A DNA stretch of 64,000 nucleotides from Deltaproteobacteria bacterium (GCA_020632665.1 JACKFC010000006.1:1-64000), one strand, 5' to 3'. Positions 17,646-25,717 are shown, numbered from the stretch's first letter. Notes: a model not told the origin generated them from the sequence alone. A program made the numbers and translations.

Positions 17646-18838
17646 GCGGGTCGCGGCCTCTCGTCATCGCCCAGGTGGGTCCGTGGCCACCGCCGTGGGG
17701 CGGCATCGCGGTCTACGTCCAGCGCCTCTCGCGCGGCCTTGCGGCGGCTGGGCATCAGGTGCGCGTCTACGACCTGCAGGGGACGGAGCGCCGGTCCGAG
17801 AACGGGCTGGAGGTGATCCCGCTGCGGGCGCATTGGTCGCGTTACCTCGGGCTGGGCGCACGGCTCGCGGCGGACGGATGCGACGTCGCGCAGCTGCACC
17901 TGATCGGCGCGCCGGGCAAGATCCTCGCCCCGGCGGTGGCCTCGTGCCGCACGGCCGGGATCCCGCTGGCCGCCTCGTTTCACAGCTTCCGCCCGGACCC
18001 GAGTGAATCGACGGCCGCGCGCACGGCGGCGCGGCTCGCGGTGCCGCAGCTGCAGCAGGCCTTCGCCAGCGGTGCCCACGTCGCCGAGGGCCTGCGCACG
18101 ATGGGCGTGCCGGCACATCGCGTCCTGGCGGTGCCGCCCTTCGTCCGCGCGGCTCTTCACGGCGCGCCCGAAGACCGCCTTCCCGACGTCATCGTGCAGA
18201 TGCGCCGACGGTGGAAGCGGCTGGTCGTCGGCGGTGGCACCGCGATCCTGCCCTTCGCGGGTGGCGACCTCTACGGCGCCGACGTCTTCGTCGCGATGGC
18301 CGCTGCCGTCGCCGCCGCGCAGGCCGACGTCGGCTTCGTCTTCCAGCTGCCGCGGCGCGGTGACGAGGCGCTCTACGGGCAGCTTCGCGCCTCCCTCGCC
18401 AGCAGCGGCCTCGGCGAGCGCTTGCGGCTGCACGAAGCGCCGCTGCAGGAGGCGGTCGACCTGTGGCAGATCGCCGACGTCGCGGTGCGCACCTCCCGGA
18501 CCGACGGCGACGCCGTCTCGGTGCGCGAGTCGCTCGACCTCGGCACGCCGACCCTGGCGTCGGATTGCGTACAGCGTCCACGGGCCGCGATCTTGTTCCG
18601 CAGCGGCGACGGGGCAGATTGTGCGACGCAGATCCTCGCCACGCTGGCCGACCTCGACCAGGCCCGCGCCGCGACCCACGCCGCACGCGAGCCCGACGGC
18701 CTCGATCCGGTGCTGGCCGCGCTGCTTCGGCTCGCCGAGCGGAGGGGCGGGATCGAACGCGCCTTGCGCGCGACGACGGCGCGGGTACAACCTCTGGCCC
18801 GCGCGCTCCGACGCGCCACGCGACAGGAAGGCTCATGA
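17642..18838 (+). CDS. Glycosyltransferase (GT4-like, GT-B fold)
   Basis: A 398-residue protein. The N-terminal half begins VIAQVGPWPPPWGGIAVYVQRLS, the classic opening of family-4 glycosyltransferases, where the GG loop faces the acceptor. The C-terminal half has LVVGGGTAILPFAGGDLYGADVF, a region like the donor-binding start, and ends with DVAVRTSRTDGDAVSVRESLDLGTPTLAS, where the E of VRES is the usual catalytic/donor-binding glutamate (EX7E-like region). It overlaps both neighbours by four bases, so it is tightly coupled to the SDR and LegB genes. It probably adds one sugar to a lipid-linked or surface glycan; donor and acceptor are unknown. Confidence 0.85.
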   Translation: MSGSRPLVIAQVGPWPPPWGGIAVYVQRLSRGLAAAGHQVRVYDLQGTERRSENGLEVIPLRAHWSRYLGLGARLAADGCDVAQLHLIGAPGKILAPAVASCRTAGIPLAASFHSFRPDPSESTAARTAARLAVPQLQQAFASGAHVAEGLRTMGVPAHRVLAVPPFVRAALHGAPEDRLPDVIVQMRRRWKRLVVGGGTAILPFAGGDLYGADVFVAMAAAVAAAQADVGFVFQLPRRGDEALYGQLRASLASSGLGERLRLHEAPLQEAVDLWQIADVAVRTSRTDGDAVSVRESLDLGTPTLASDCVQRPRAAILFRSGDGADCATQILATLADLDQARAATHAAREPDGLDPVLAALLRLAERRGGIERALRATTARVQPLARALRRATRQEGS

Positions 18839-19863
18839 TCGACGATTTTCACTTGGAAGACGCGCTGAAGGCGGCCCTCGCCGGGCGTCGGGTCCTGGTC
18901 ACCGGCGCTGGCGGCTTCATCGGCGGGCACGTGGTCGAGGCGCTGGTCGCCGCCGGCGCGCAGGTCCGCGCGCTGGTGCGCTACAACGGCCGCAACGATT
19001 TCGGCTCGATCGACGAGTTGCCGGGCGAGGTCAAGGCGGCGATCGAGGTCGTGACCGGTGATATCCGCGACCCGCACCAGATGATTCGCGTGGTCGAGGG
19101 CTGCGACATCGTCCTGCACCTCGCCGCGCTGATCGCCATCCCGTTCAGCTACGTCGCGCCGCAGAGCTACGTCGAGACCAACGTCTCCGGCACGCTCAAT
19201 ATCCTCGAGGCCGCCCGCCTACACGGCACTCCGCGCGTCGTCGTCACCTCGACCTCGGAGGTCTACGGCACCGCGATTCGGGTGCCGATCGACCTGGAGC
19301 ACCCGCTGCAGGGGCAATCGCCCTACAGCGCGAGCAAGATCGGCTCGGACAAAATCGCCGAGTCGTATTTCCTCAGCTTCCAGACGCCGGTCGTCACGCT
19401 GCGGCCGTTCAATACCTACGGCCCACGCCAATCGGATCGCGCCGTCATCCCGACCATCGCGGCCCAGCTGCTCGCCGGCGTCGAGACCCTGCGCTTGGGT
19501 CGGATCGATCCGGTCCGCGACTTCCTCTACGTCCGCGACACGGCGCGCGCCTTCCTGCTCGCGGCGACGGTGCCCGGCATCGAGGGTCGGACGCTGCACG
19601 TCGGCACCGGCGTCGGCGTGACGATCGGCGAGGTCGCCGAGCGCCTGATGCAGCTCACCGGCCACGTCGTGCCGATCGCGACCGAGAGCCAGCGGCTGCG
19701 CCCGGACGGCAGCGAGGTCGAGCGGCTCATCTGCGACAACTCGGTCGCGGCCGAAGTGCTCGGCTTCCAGAGCCGCGTCTCCCTTGGCCAGGGCCTGGGC
19801 CGCGTGGTCGAGAGCGTCCGCGGACGGCTCGATCGCTACCGCCCGGACCGCTACCAGCGCTGA
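18835..19863 (+). CDS. LegB-like NAD-dependent 4,6-dehydratase
   Basis: A 342-residue extended SDR. Motifs: GAGGFIGGHVVEALV (NAD binding), GDIRDPHQM, LHLAALIAIPFSYVAPQSY, TSTSEVYGTA (catalytic Ser/Thr and acid), YSASKIGSDKIA (Tyr-x3-Lys), RPFNTYGPRQSDRAVIP and SQRLRPDGSEVERL. This pattern fits the LegB group (UDP-GlcNAc-type 4,6-dehydratase of legionaminic acid synthesis) better than RfbB or FnlA. LegB makes a 4-keto-6-deoxy sugar that an aminotransferase (LegC) then modifies. LegC, the acetyltransferase and the NeuB-like synthase are not visible here, so the final sugar is uncertain. It overlaps the upstream glycosyltransferase by four bases. Family call is firm; exact product is inferred. 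Confidence 0.85.
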   Translation: MIDDFHLEDALKAALAGRRVLVTGAGGFIGGHVVEALVAAGAQVRALVRYNGRNDFGSIDELPGEVKAAIEVVTGDIRDPHQMIRVVEGCDIVLHLAALIAIPFSYVAPQSYVETNVSGTLNILEAARLHGTPRVVVTSTSEVYGTAIRVPIDLEHPLQGQSPYSASKIGSDKIAESYFLSFQTPVVTLRPFNTYGPRQSDRAVIPTIAAQLLAGVETLRLGRIDPVRDFLYVRDTARAFLLAATVPGIEGRTLHVGTGVGVTIGEVAERLMQLTGHVVPIATESQRLRPDGSEVERLICDNSVAAEVLGFQSRVSLGQGLGRVVESVRGRLDRYRPDRYQR

Positions 19864-19880
19864 AGCGCGGACGCCGGGCG

Positions 19881-21479
19881 ATGCCTGCGCTCCCCGTCCT
19901 GCCCGCGGCCGACGACGCTGCCCTGCGAGAGGCCTGCGCGGCGCTCGACGCCGGGCGGCTGGTGGTGGTGCCGACCGAGACCGTCTACGGCCTCGCGGCC
20001 GACGCACGCAACGCCGAGGCCGTCGCGCGGATCTACGCCGCCAAGGGCCGTCCATCGCACAACCCGCTGATCGTCCACGTCGCGGATCTCGACGCCGCCG
20101 AGCAGGTCGCGGTCTTCGACGAACGGGCCCGCCGACTCGCCGCGACCTTCTGGCCGGGGCCGTTGACCCTCGTGCTGCCGCTGCGCCCGGACGCGGGCCT
20201 CGCCCCGGCGGTCACGGCGGGCCTGCAGACCGTCGCGGTGCGGGTGCCGGATCAGCCCGACCTGCTCGGCCTGCTGCGGCGCTTCGTCGGACCGCTTGCC
20301 GCCCCCTCGGCGAACCGCTCGGGCCGGTTGAGCCCGACCCGGGCCGCCGACGCCGCCGCCGACCTCGACCATCCCGAGGCGCTGCCCCACGTCGCCTGCG
20401 TCCTCGACGGCGGGCCGTGCGCCCGCGGCCTGGAGTCGACCATCGTCGGGCTCACCGACGCGACGCCGCGCCTGCTCCGGCCCGGTGCGCTCGAACCGGC
20501 GCGGATCGAGGCCTTGGTCGGTCCGCTGGCCGCACCGGACGCCGCCGCCGGCGTGGTCGCGCCCGGGATGCTGCTCCGCCACTACGCGCCGGGGCTGCCG
20601 CTGCGACTCGACGTCGAGGTGCCGCTACCCTTCGAGGCCTACCTGGCCTTCGGTCCGGAGGCGGTCGAGGGCGCGTTCTGCAACCTCTCGCCGAACGGCG
20701 ACGTGGCGGAGGCGGCGCGACGCCTCTTCGCTGCCCTGCGCGACGCCGACGATCCGACCCGCTTCCGCGGCATCGCGGTGGCCCCGCTGCCGCCCGCCGG
20801 CGTGGGCCTCGCGCTGCACGACCGGCTGCGTCGCGCCGCGGCTTCGAGCCGCGACCCGGACGCGGTGCGCGTCGTCGTCTTCGACCTCGGTGGCGTCGTC
20901 GTACAGATCGCCCGAACCTGGGCCGAGCGCTGCGCCGCTGCCGGCTTGCCGGTGCGTGATGGGGCCGACGGCGACGCCGCGCTCGCTGCGTGCGCCGCCG
21001 AGATCGACGCTGTGCAGCGCGGCACCGCGACCACCCGGGCCGTCGCCGAAGCGCTGCACGCGGCACTCCGAGGCGCCTATACCGTCGACGAGCTCGAACG
21101 ACTCTACGAATCGCAAGTGACGGGCCCCTACCCGGGGGTTGCCGCGCTCACCACGCGGCTGCGCTGCCCGCACGCGATCCTCTCGAATACCTCGGCAGGT
21201 CATTGGCCGGGCCTCTGCGCGACCGAGGTCGTCCGCAGCGCCGTCGCCCGCTTCGCCAGCTTCGAATTGGGGCTGCTCAAGCCGGAGCGGGCGATCTTCG
21301 ACCACGTCGCGGGGGCGCTCGGCGAGGCACCGGGGCACCTGCTGCTGATCGAAGACAGCGCGCCGAACGCGGCTGCGGCGGCGGCAGCCGGCTGGCAGGT
21401 CGAATGCGTCGATCCCTTCGGCGATGTCGCGGCGCAGCTCGAAGAACGATTCGCCGCTCGAGGCCTGTTGCGGGGCTAG
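19881..21479 (+). CDS. TsaC/Sua5 threonylcarbamoyl-AMP synthase fused to a HAD hydrolase
   Basis: A 532-residue fusion. Residues about 10-205 are a YrdC/TsaC domain (VVPTETVYGLAADA, KGRPSHNPLIVHV, PSANRSGRLSPT, GLESTIV, LRPGALEP), which makes L-threonylcarbamoyl-AMP for the t6A37 modification of tRNAs. Residues about 215-325 resemble the shorter C-terminal Sua5 domain (GMLLRHYAPGLPL). From about 330 a complete HAD-like domain follows (VVVFDLGGVVVQI, HAILSNTSAG, FELGLLKPERAIFDH, LLIEDSAPNAAAA), as in small phosphatases. The frame is continuous through the joint, with no stop or repeat. The HAD motif I has D-L-G-G instead of DxD, as in FDLGGV-type phosphatases. It lies 17 bp after the LegB gene. 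What the HAD part hydrolyses is unknown. Confidence 0.9.
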   Translation: MPALPVLPAADDAALREACAALDAGRLVVVPTETVYGLAADARNAEAVARIYAAKGRPSHNPLIVHVADLDAAEQVAVFDERARRLAATFWPGPLTLVLPLRPDAGLAPAVTAGLQTVAVRVPDQPDLLGLLRRFVGPLAAPSANRSGRLSPTRAADAAADLDHPEALPHVACVLDGGPCARGLESTIVGLTDATPRLLRPGALEPARIEALVGPLAAPDAAAGVVAPGMLLRHYAPGLPLRLDVEVPLPFEAYLAFGPEAVEGAFCNLSPNGDVAEAARRLFAALRDADDPTRFRGIAVAPLPPAGVGLALHDRLRRAAASSRDPDAVRVVVFDLGGVVVQIARTWAERCAAAGLPVRDGADGDAALAACAAEIDAVQRGTATTRAVAEALHAALRGAYTVDELERLYESQVTGPYPGVAALTTRLRCPHAILSNTSAGHWPGLCATEVVRSAVARFASFELGLLKPERAIFDHVAGALGEAPGHLLLIEDSAPNAAAAAAAGWQVECVDPFGDVAAQLEERFAARGLLRG

Positions 21480-21633
21480 CGGCGCGGCGCGCTTCGACGT
21501 GACCGGCGGGTGAGGACAGCAGCGGGACGTGTCAAACTTCGGTCACAAACTGTGTACCGCAGCACCATTGGCGGCCGAACCTGCTAGCGTCCGCCCGCCG
21601 CCGCTCCCCCCGTGGAGCCGCACCGGAGCCGAC

Positions 21634-22311
21634 GTGGAGCAGACCAGCAGCCGCACCTTCGCCGTCAACAAAGATCCGTGGAGCTGGGCGACCCATTTCG
21701 CCGGCATGCTCGCCGCCATCGTCGGCTTGGTCGTGCTGATGGTCCGCACCCCCGACGTCCCGCTGAAGCAGGCGGCGATGGGCATCTACGGCAGCACGCT
21801 GGTGCTGATGTTCTTCACCTCCTCGACCTACCACTTCTTCGATATCGGCGAGTCCGGCAACCGCTGGCTGCGGCGGCTCGACCACTGCGCCATCTTCCTG
21901 CTGATCGCCGGGAGCTTCCTGCCGGCGGTGATCCACCTGCTCGACGGTGAGTGGCGGACCGTGACGCTGATCGCGCTCGGCGCGACGGCCGCGCTCGGCA
22001 TCGCCTTCAAGCTGTTCTGGCTCGAGGCGCCGCGCTGGCTCTCGGTCGCGCTCTTCGTCGCGATGGGCTGGGGCGTCGTCATCCCGGGGATCCGGATGTT
22101 CCCGCAGCTCGACAGCGGCGCGCTCGGCTGGCTCTTCGGCGGCGGCCTCGCCTACACCCTCGGCGCGGTGATCTACGCCACCAAGCGCCCCGACCCCTGG
22201 CCCGGCGTCTTCGGCTTCCACGAGCTCTGGCACCTCTTCGTGCTGCTCGGCGCCGGCTGCCACTACTTCCTGGCGCTCGGCTTCTGCGAAGCGCCCTGCG
22301 TCCCGCTGTAG
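21634..22311 (+). CDS. Hemolysin III family membrane protein
   Basis: A 225-residue protein with about seven transmembrane segments. Family hallmarks: STYHFF, LRRLDHCAIFLLIAGSFLP and the C-terminal FHELWHLFVLLGAGCHYF, whose conserved His and Asp residues form the putative metal site of the hemolysin III/PAQR superfamily. The frame is open to 21529, but GTG at 21634 has CGGAG about seven bases upstream and gives the normal family length; the extra N-terminus would be Pro-rich and without match. TGCTAGCGT at 21582-21590 resembles the extended -10 of other promoters here. The physiological role of bacterial members is poorly known; pore formation is a historical label. Confidence 0.88.
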   Translation: MEQTSSRTFAVNKDPWSWATHFAGMLAAIVGLVVLMVRTPDVPLKQAAMGIYGSTLVLMFFTSSTYHFFDIGESGNRWLRRLDHCAIFLLIAGSFLPAVIHLLDGEWRTVTLIALGATAALGIAFKLFWLEAPRWLSVALFVAMGWGVVIPGIRMFPQLDSGALGWLFGGGLAYTLGAVIYATKRPDPWPGVFGFHELWHLFVLLGAGCHYFLALGFCEAPCVPL

Positions 22312-22336
22312 CCGTACCAGGCGTGGTCGACCCGCG

Positions 22337-22828
22337 CTAATCGTCGTCGATCGGCGGGCAGCCCGGCGTGATATCGCAGGCCAAGTCGACGCAGAGATCG
22401 TGCCAGCACATCCCGCAACCGCATCCACAAGGCGGCGCCGCCCAGGGGTTCACCGCGCAGCCGGTGTTGCCGATGCAATCCGGATGCAGCGTCGACCACG
22501 TCCCGGCCGCGCACGCCCCCGTCGGCGTACCCCAATGCCCGCCCGGTCCGCCGTGGCGGTGGCCGTCCACCGCTGCGCCATCGGCCACGACGTCGTCGTG
22601 CGTGTGATTCGGCGCGACGTCGCCGTCGTGCTCGTGGGTGTCGGCGTGCTCCTTCTGCCAGAGCGCGTCGAGCAGCGCCTCGCCGGTCAACCCGACGTCG
22701 GCGCCGCCGTTGGCCTCGCTCCCCTGCGAGGCACCCGTTCCGCTGCAGCCGATGGCAAGAAGCAAACCGATCGCGACCGCGGTCCACCGCGTCGGCGCTG
22801 CCTTCGATCCTCGTTCCATCCGTGCCAC
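22337..22828 (-). CDS. Small His- and Cys-rich lipoprotein
   Basis: A 163-residue lipoprotein starting at GTG 22828, five bases after GGGAGG; the ATG nine bases further in has poorer spacing. The signal peptide ends LLLAIGCSG. The middle holds a His/Asp cluster (KEHADTHEHDGDVAPNHTHDD and later DGHRHGGPGGH; positions about 60-98). The C-terminus has many cysteines in CGCGCGMCWHDLC and ACDITPGCPP. The two clusters look able to bind metals such as zinc or copper, but this is inferred from composition. No family is recognised. It is divergent from the operator-bearing gene at 22968. Confidence 0.75.
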   Translation of the reverse strand: MARMERGSKAAPTRWTAVAIGLLLAIGCSGTGASQGSEANGGADVGLTGEALLDALWQKEHADTHEHDGDVAPNHTHDDVVADGAAVDGHRHGGPGGHWGTPTGACAAGTWSTLHPDCIGNTGCAVNPWAAPPCGCGCGMCWHDLCVDLACDITPGCPPIDDD

Positions 22829-22852
22829 TGCGTCCTCCCGCTGCGCCCGACG

Positions 22853-22881
22853 AGGCTACCAACCTCGTGCCGAGATCACAC
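22853..22881 (-). promoter_or_regulatory. Candidate promoter of the His/Cys-rich lipoprotein
   Basis: Minus strand: GTGTGA (22881-22876), 17 bp, TAGCCT (22858-22853), 24 bp before the GTG start. Confidence 0.35.
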
Positions 22882-22897
22882 CCTCGCCACGCGGACC

Positions 22898-22949
22898 TTG
22901 ACGCATGACGCGGCGCGTCATAGCTTGAACCCATAACGCGGCGCGTCAT
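22898..22949 (+). promoter_or_regulatory. Promoter with two operator palindromes
   Basis: TTGACG (22898-22903), 17 bp, TAGCTT (22921-22926) is the best promoter match in the window. The spacer is almost filled by the palindrome ATGACGC-GGC-GCGTCAT (22905-22921). A second copy with one mismatch (ATAACGC-GGC-GCGTCAT) lies at 22933-22949, 28 bp downstream centre to centre. Binding of a dimeric repressor would cover the -10/-35 gap and the transcription start. The regulator gene is not recognised nearby; a TetR-like protein is a guess from operator shape. Confidence 0.7.
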
Positions 22950-22967
22950 GCTGCGTTGGAGGATGAG

Positions 22968-23384
22968 ATGATGACGGTTCAACGCCTTCCGATCGACGAT
23001 CTGCAGCAGCAGGCCCGCGCGGGCTTGGACGCAACGCGTCAGAAATGGACCCAGCTGCAGCTCCGCGTGCAGCGCGAGGCGATCCGCCGCGGTCACGACG
23101 CCCGTGAGGCCGCCGCTGGCCTGTGCGACGAGCCCCTCGGCCGCTGGGCAGACGCCCTGGTCGCCCGCGGCGTGCCGACCCTGTTCCGCGCCCGGCTGAA
23201 CGACGCCAAGGCCTTCCTGCAGCGGATGCCGATCGAGGATATCGACGCACAGACCGCCAAGGCCCTCGCGGCGACGGTCGGCGAGATGCCGCTGTGGCAG
23301 GTCGAGGCCGTGCGACGGCACGAGCTGGCGAATAAGGGCCGGGTGACGGTGCTGCGGGCGTGCGAGGCGCGGCTCGGGGCGTAG
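22968..23384 (+). CDS. Small helical protein of unknown function
   Basis: A 138-residue soluble protein, start at ATG 22968 (or the ATG next to it at 22971) after GGAGG at 22958-22962. The sequence is Ala/Arg/Glu-rich and predicted by eye to be mostly helical (LQQQARAGLDATRQKWTQLQLRVQREAIRR), somewhat like phasins or coiled-coil accessory proteins, but no family motif is recognised. It has its own strong, apparently repressor-controlled promoter. The last 40 codons are present a second time at 29255-29374 as part of the 1.5-kb duplication, without the rest of the gene. Confidence 0.75.
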   Translation: MMTVQRLPIDDLQQQARAGLDATRQKWTQLQLRVQREAIRRGHDAREAAAGLCDEPLGRWADALVARGVPTLFRARLNDAKAFLQRMPIEDIDAQTAKALAATVGEMPLWQVEAVRRHELANKGRVTVLRACEARLGA

Positions 23385-23557
23385 CTCGGGGACCGGTGCG
23401 GCGGTCGACCGGCGACTCCGTGGGATTTTCTGCGGCCAGCGCCGCGCGTTTGGTGGTGTGACAGCGCCGGCATTTGAACTCGATCCCGGCGTGGTTTCTT
23501 TCTTTGGCAGAGACGACAAGGACACAACCATCGTGCCGTGGCGCCTGATGTCTCATG

Positions 23558-23760
23558 GAGCCGCGAAGCGGCGCCGGACGGTAGCCTGGGGTGATAACCC
23601 CAGGACCTAGCGCACAATTGAGGGAGCCGCGAAGCGGCGGCGGGTCGGGCCATGAGTCGACCACTCGGGTTCCCGTCGCCGCTTCGCGGCTTCTGCAATA
23701 TCCATCGGCATCCCTGGGGTTGGCACCCCAGGCTACTTCCCTGCCGCCGCTTCGCGGCTC
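23558..23760. repeat. 200-bp palindromic repeat with four 16-nt REP-like units, copy A
   Basis: GAGCCGCGAAGCGGCG occurs at 23558 and 23624, and its complement-oriented form at 23677 and 23745. Between the outer pairs are two further hairpins, CCTGGGGT-x-ACCCCAGG at about 23585 and 23712. The whole forms a large imperfect palindrome. It lies between the convergent stops of the gene at 22968 and the gene at 23879 and could act as a bidirectional terminator or be a REP/MITE-type element. The flanks (23385-23557 and 23761-23878) show no gene. A second copy lies at 29548-29750. Confidence 0.7.
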
Positions 23761-23878
23761 TGCTTCAGTGTGAAGACCGTTGCTGTCCGCATGGGCGTTC
23801 TGCCAAGCGTTGAGAAACGCCACGCGGAAGATCGATGATTGGGCTCAACATCAGCGATCGGCGCTGTGACAGCGTCGT

Positions 23879-24529
23879 TCACGCCATCGCTGGGCCCGCC
23901 GGCGCCCCGTCGGGCTGCGCGCCCGGCCAGCACAGCGCCGCCGCGCCCGCCAGCGCGAGCAGGGCGTCTCGCGGCTGTTCGAAGTGCACCCCACGGAGCC
24001 GCTTGGTCGCGCCGCCCTGCACCGTGATCCGCACCTCCCAGTTGTCGCTCGCCTCCGCCAGCAGCGCGTGCAGCGCCGCGCGTGGCGATCCCGCGCGGGC
24101 CGCGGCGAGCTCCAGCGGGCGGGTGGACGCCACGAGCGCGGCCGCTGCCTTGGCATCCACCCCGGCCAGCGCCTCGAGGATCGGGAGCGGAGCGTAGTGC
24201 CCGCCGCCCGTGCGCCTCGGCACGAAGCGCGAGAAGCGCACCGTGGTGACGTCGCTCCAAGGAGCCCGCTGCACCGCGCCCCCGGCTGAGAACGCGAGCC
24301 CTGCCCCGTCGACCACCAGCTCCCGCGACAGCTCCGAGCGCGACATGGCGACGAGCCCGGCGGACGCCAGGAAGCAGCCAGCGATCACCCCGAGGCCGGC
24401 GTCCGCGAACCAGCCGAGCGCGCCGAGGATGCCGCTGCCCGCGGCACCCAAGGGCAGGAAGCTCTGCCATTCTGGGCGGTAGCGGAGGGTCACGGGCTCC
24501 AGGGGGCTCTCGGGAGTCTCGGGGGTCAT
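23879..24529 (-). CDS. Two-segment membrane protein of unknown function, copy A
   Basis: A 216-residue protein starting at ATG 24529, seven bases after GGAGG. Residues about 25-62 form a hydrophobic hairpin (SFLPLGAAGSGILGALGWF and VIAGCFLASAGLVAM). The remaining part, with ELVVDGAGLAFSAG, APWSDVTTVRFSR and a C-terminal NWEVRITVQGGATKRLRGV, resembles bacterial PH-like/YdbT-type domains placed after two membrane helices; this is a resemblance only. The GC content is host-like. A nearly identical second copy is at 29869-30519, with both copies intact and differing by a handful of substitutions such as FV/LL in SR-x-x-PRR. The 200 bp upstream of this gene carries no other gene. Confidence 0.75.
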   Translation of the reverse strand: MTPETPESPLEPVTLRYRPEWQSFLPLGAAGSGILGALGWFADAGLGVIAGCFLASAGLVAMSRSELSRELVVDGAGLAFSAGGAVQRAPWSDVTTVRFSRFVPRRTGGGHYAPLPILEALAGVDAKAAAALVASTRPLELAAARAGSPRAALHALLAEASDNWEVRITVQGGATKRLRGVHFEQPRDALLALAGAAALCWPGAQPDGAPAGPAMA

Positions 24530-24730
24530 GGTCTCGCCTCCAGTTCGTGGGCATTTCGGGCGTTGGTCCTGGCGCCCGCCTGACGTGTCCCCAGGGTCGG
24601 TCCAAGCGTAGGGGAAACAGGCAAGAGGTTGCCACATCGTTTCCTTCCTCGAGCAAGGCCGGCAGGCCCGGAGTCACGGGGTCGCAGGTCAAGCCCAGGA
24701 GGCGGTCATGTAAACGAGGGGATCCCTCAG

Positions 24731-24790
24731 GGTTCCAGGTGTTTGTACTTTGCACTCTACGGAAAGTGTAGAGCATGAGCACCTGGAACC
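24731..24790. repeat. 60-bp palindrome, copy 1
   Basis: Arms GGTTCCAGGTG and CACCTGGAACC with a divergent, GTTTGTACTTTGCACTC-type left arm, followed by AATTTCCT. It shares its arm variants with copy 4 at 30721, showing that the two were duplicated together with the 1.5-kb segment to their left. It marks the left limit of the AT-richer mosaic. Confidence 0.85.
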
Positions 24791-24848
24791 AATTTCCTGC
24801 AGACTTTCCTCTTCCGGGCCAAACCGAGCATGATCGACTGCACGCAGC

Positions 24849-25400
24849 CTATTTCGTCGAACTGCGCTCGAGGAGACGGTTGTGGAATAAGTGGTACCGC
24901 CTTGTTCCGTATGCGGCTGGATCGGCTCGCCAAACACGGAGCCAACCTTCTCTGTTCCAATCTGTGTCACTCACGGAATCCCCTGCACCAGCAAAGAGTT
25001 TATGAAAATCGCGTGCCACTTTGATCGTCCCACAATAGCATGCGACTTCATCCCCTCCCGAGCATTCGTCAACATAATTGTTTCTGGTTACTAGAAAGTC
25101 AAAGTGCAGGCTGATGGGAAGCGGTTCGATTATCATGGAATCGACCACTCGCGTCACGCTACAGTGGTTGACTTGATCCCCTAGCCAGAAGCCAAATCCT
25201 ACATCCCTTGTATGCCAGAGATCGCTAGCAAGGTAGTCAGCAACTCGGGTGTACCCTCCTGCTATCCGAGCAACGGTTTGCTTCTCATCAAAGTGCCGGT
25301 ACCGCAGCGGCCGGCGCTTCTCCGCGGTTGCGTCGGACGCGACAAGGACCGCCAGCGCTACGGACGCGACCATTGCTACCAGAAAGAAGATGCCCTTCAT
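24849..25400 (-). CDS. Secreted protein of unknown function
   Basis: A 183-residue protein. ATG 25400 lies about seven bases after GGGAG and opens a signal peptide (MKGIFFLVAMVASVALAVLVASDATAEK), with cleavage probably after the second Ala of SDATA. The mature part contains VDECSGGDEVACYCG, four cysteines in a short stretch, and aromatic-rich VGFGFWLGDQ and AAYGTRRYHLFHN. No family is recognised. Codon use is visibly less GC-rich than the flanking chromosome. It stops 58 bp before palindrome copy 1. A 101-bp repeat shared with the 34286-34972 gene lies just upstream (25426-25526). Confidence 0.65.
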   Translation of the reverse strand: MKGIFFLVAMVASVALAVLVASDATAEKRRPLRYRHFDEKQTVARIAGGYTRVADYLASDLWHTRDVGFGFWLGDQVNHCSVTRVVDSMIIEPLPISLHFDFLVTRNNYVDECSGGDEVACYCGTIKVARDFHKLFAGAGDSVSDTDWNREGWLRVWRADPAAYGTRRYHLFHNRLLERSSTK

Positions 25401-25425
25401 GCAAGGCTCCCAGCGTTGGTTCCAA

Positions 25426-25526
25426 CGGATAGACACTCTCTTCACCGTCAACCCCCTGACGCATAAACCACGCCCCTGCCGAGCCCATCGCCACCGTCAG
25501 CATACCACCGTGCTCGACCCCGGCAA
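25426..25526. repeat. 101-bp repeat, copy 1
   Basis: Starts CGGATAGACACTCTCTTCAC and ends ACCCCGGCAA. It matches 35099-35200 with about ten differences. Read on the minus strand it lies 26 bp upstream of the secreted-protein gene and contains TTGACG, so it may carry a promoter; equally it may be a fragment of a lost gene or element. Confidence 0.7.
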
Positions 25527-25550
25527 GCGGAAAGAGGTTCCACGGAAAGA

Positions 25551-25577
25551 GGTTCCAGGTGCTTATACTTTATACTT
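25551..25577. repeat. Left half of the 60-bp palindrome, copy 2a
   Basis: GGTTCCAGGTGCTTATACTT followed by TATACTT; the other half is missing, and the sequence runs directly into the fragment of a broken gene. Immediately before it AAAGAGGTTCC is repeated (25531-25541 and 25546-25556). Confidence 0.75.
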
Positions 25578-25690
25578 ACGAGCAGACCCAGCTCTCCAGT
25601 TTCTGTATTTCAGTCTGATTCAAAGATCTTCCGGACGCAGATGTAGCTGCGGCTGGTGGCGTCGAGCGCATGTCCATAGGGTCGAAAAGA

Positions 25691-25717
25691 GGTTCCAGGT
25701 GCTTATACTTTATACTT
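25691..25717. repeat. Left half of the 60-bp palindrome, copy 2b
   Basis: Same left half as copy 2a, carried by the tandem duplication. Confidence 0.75.
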
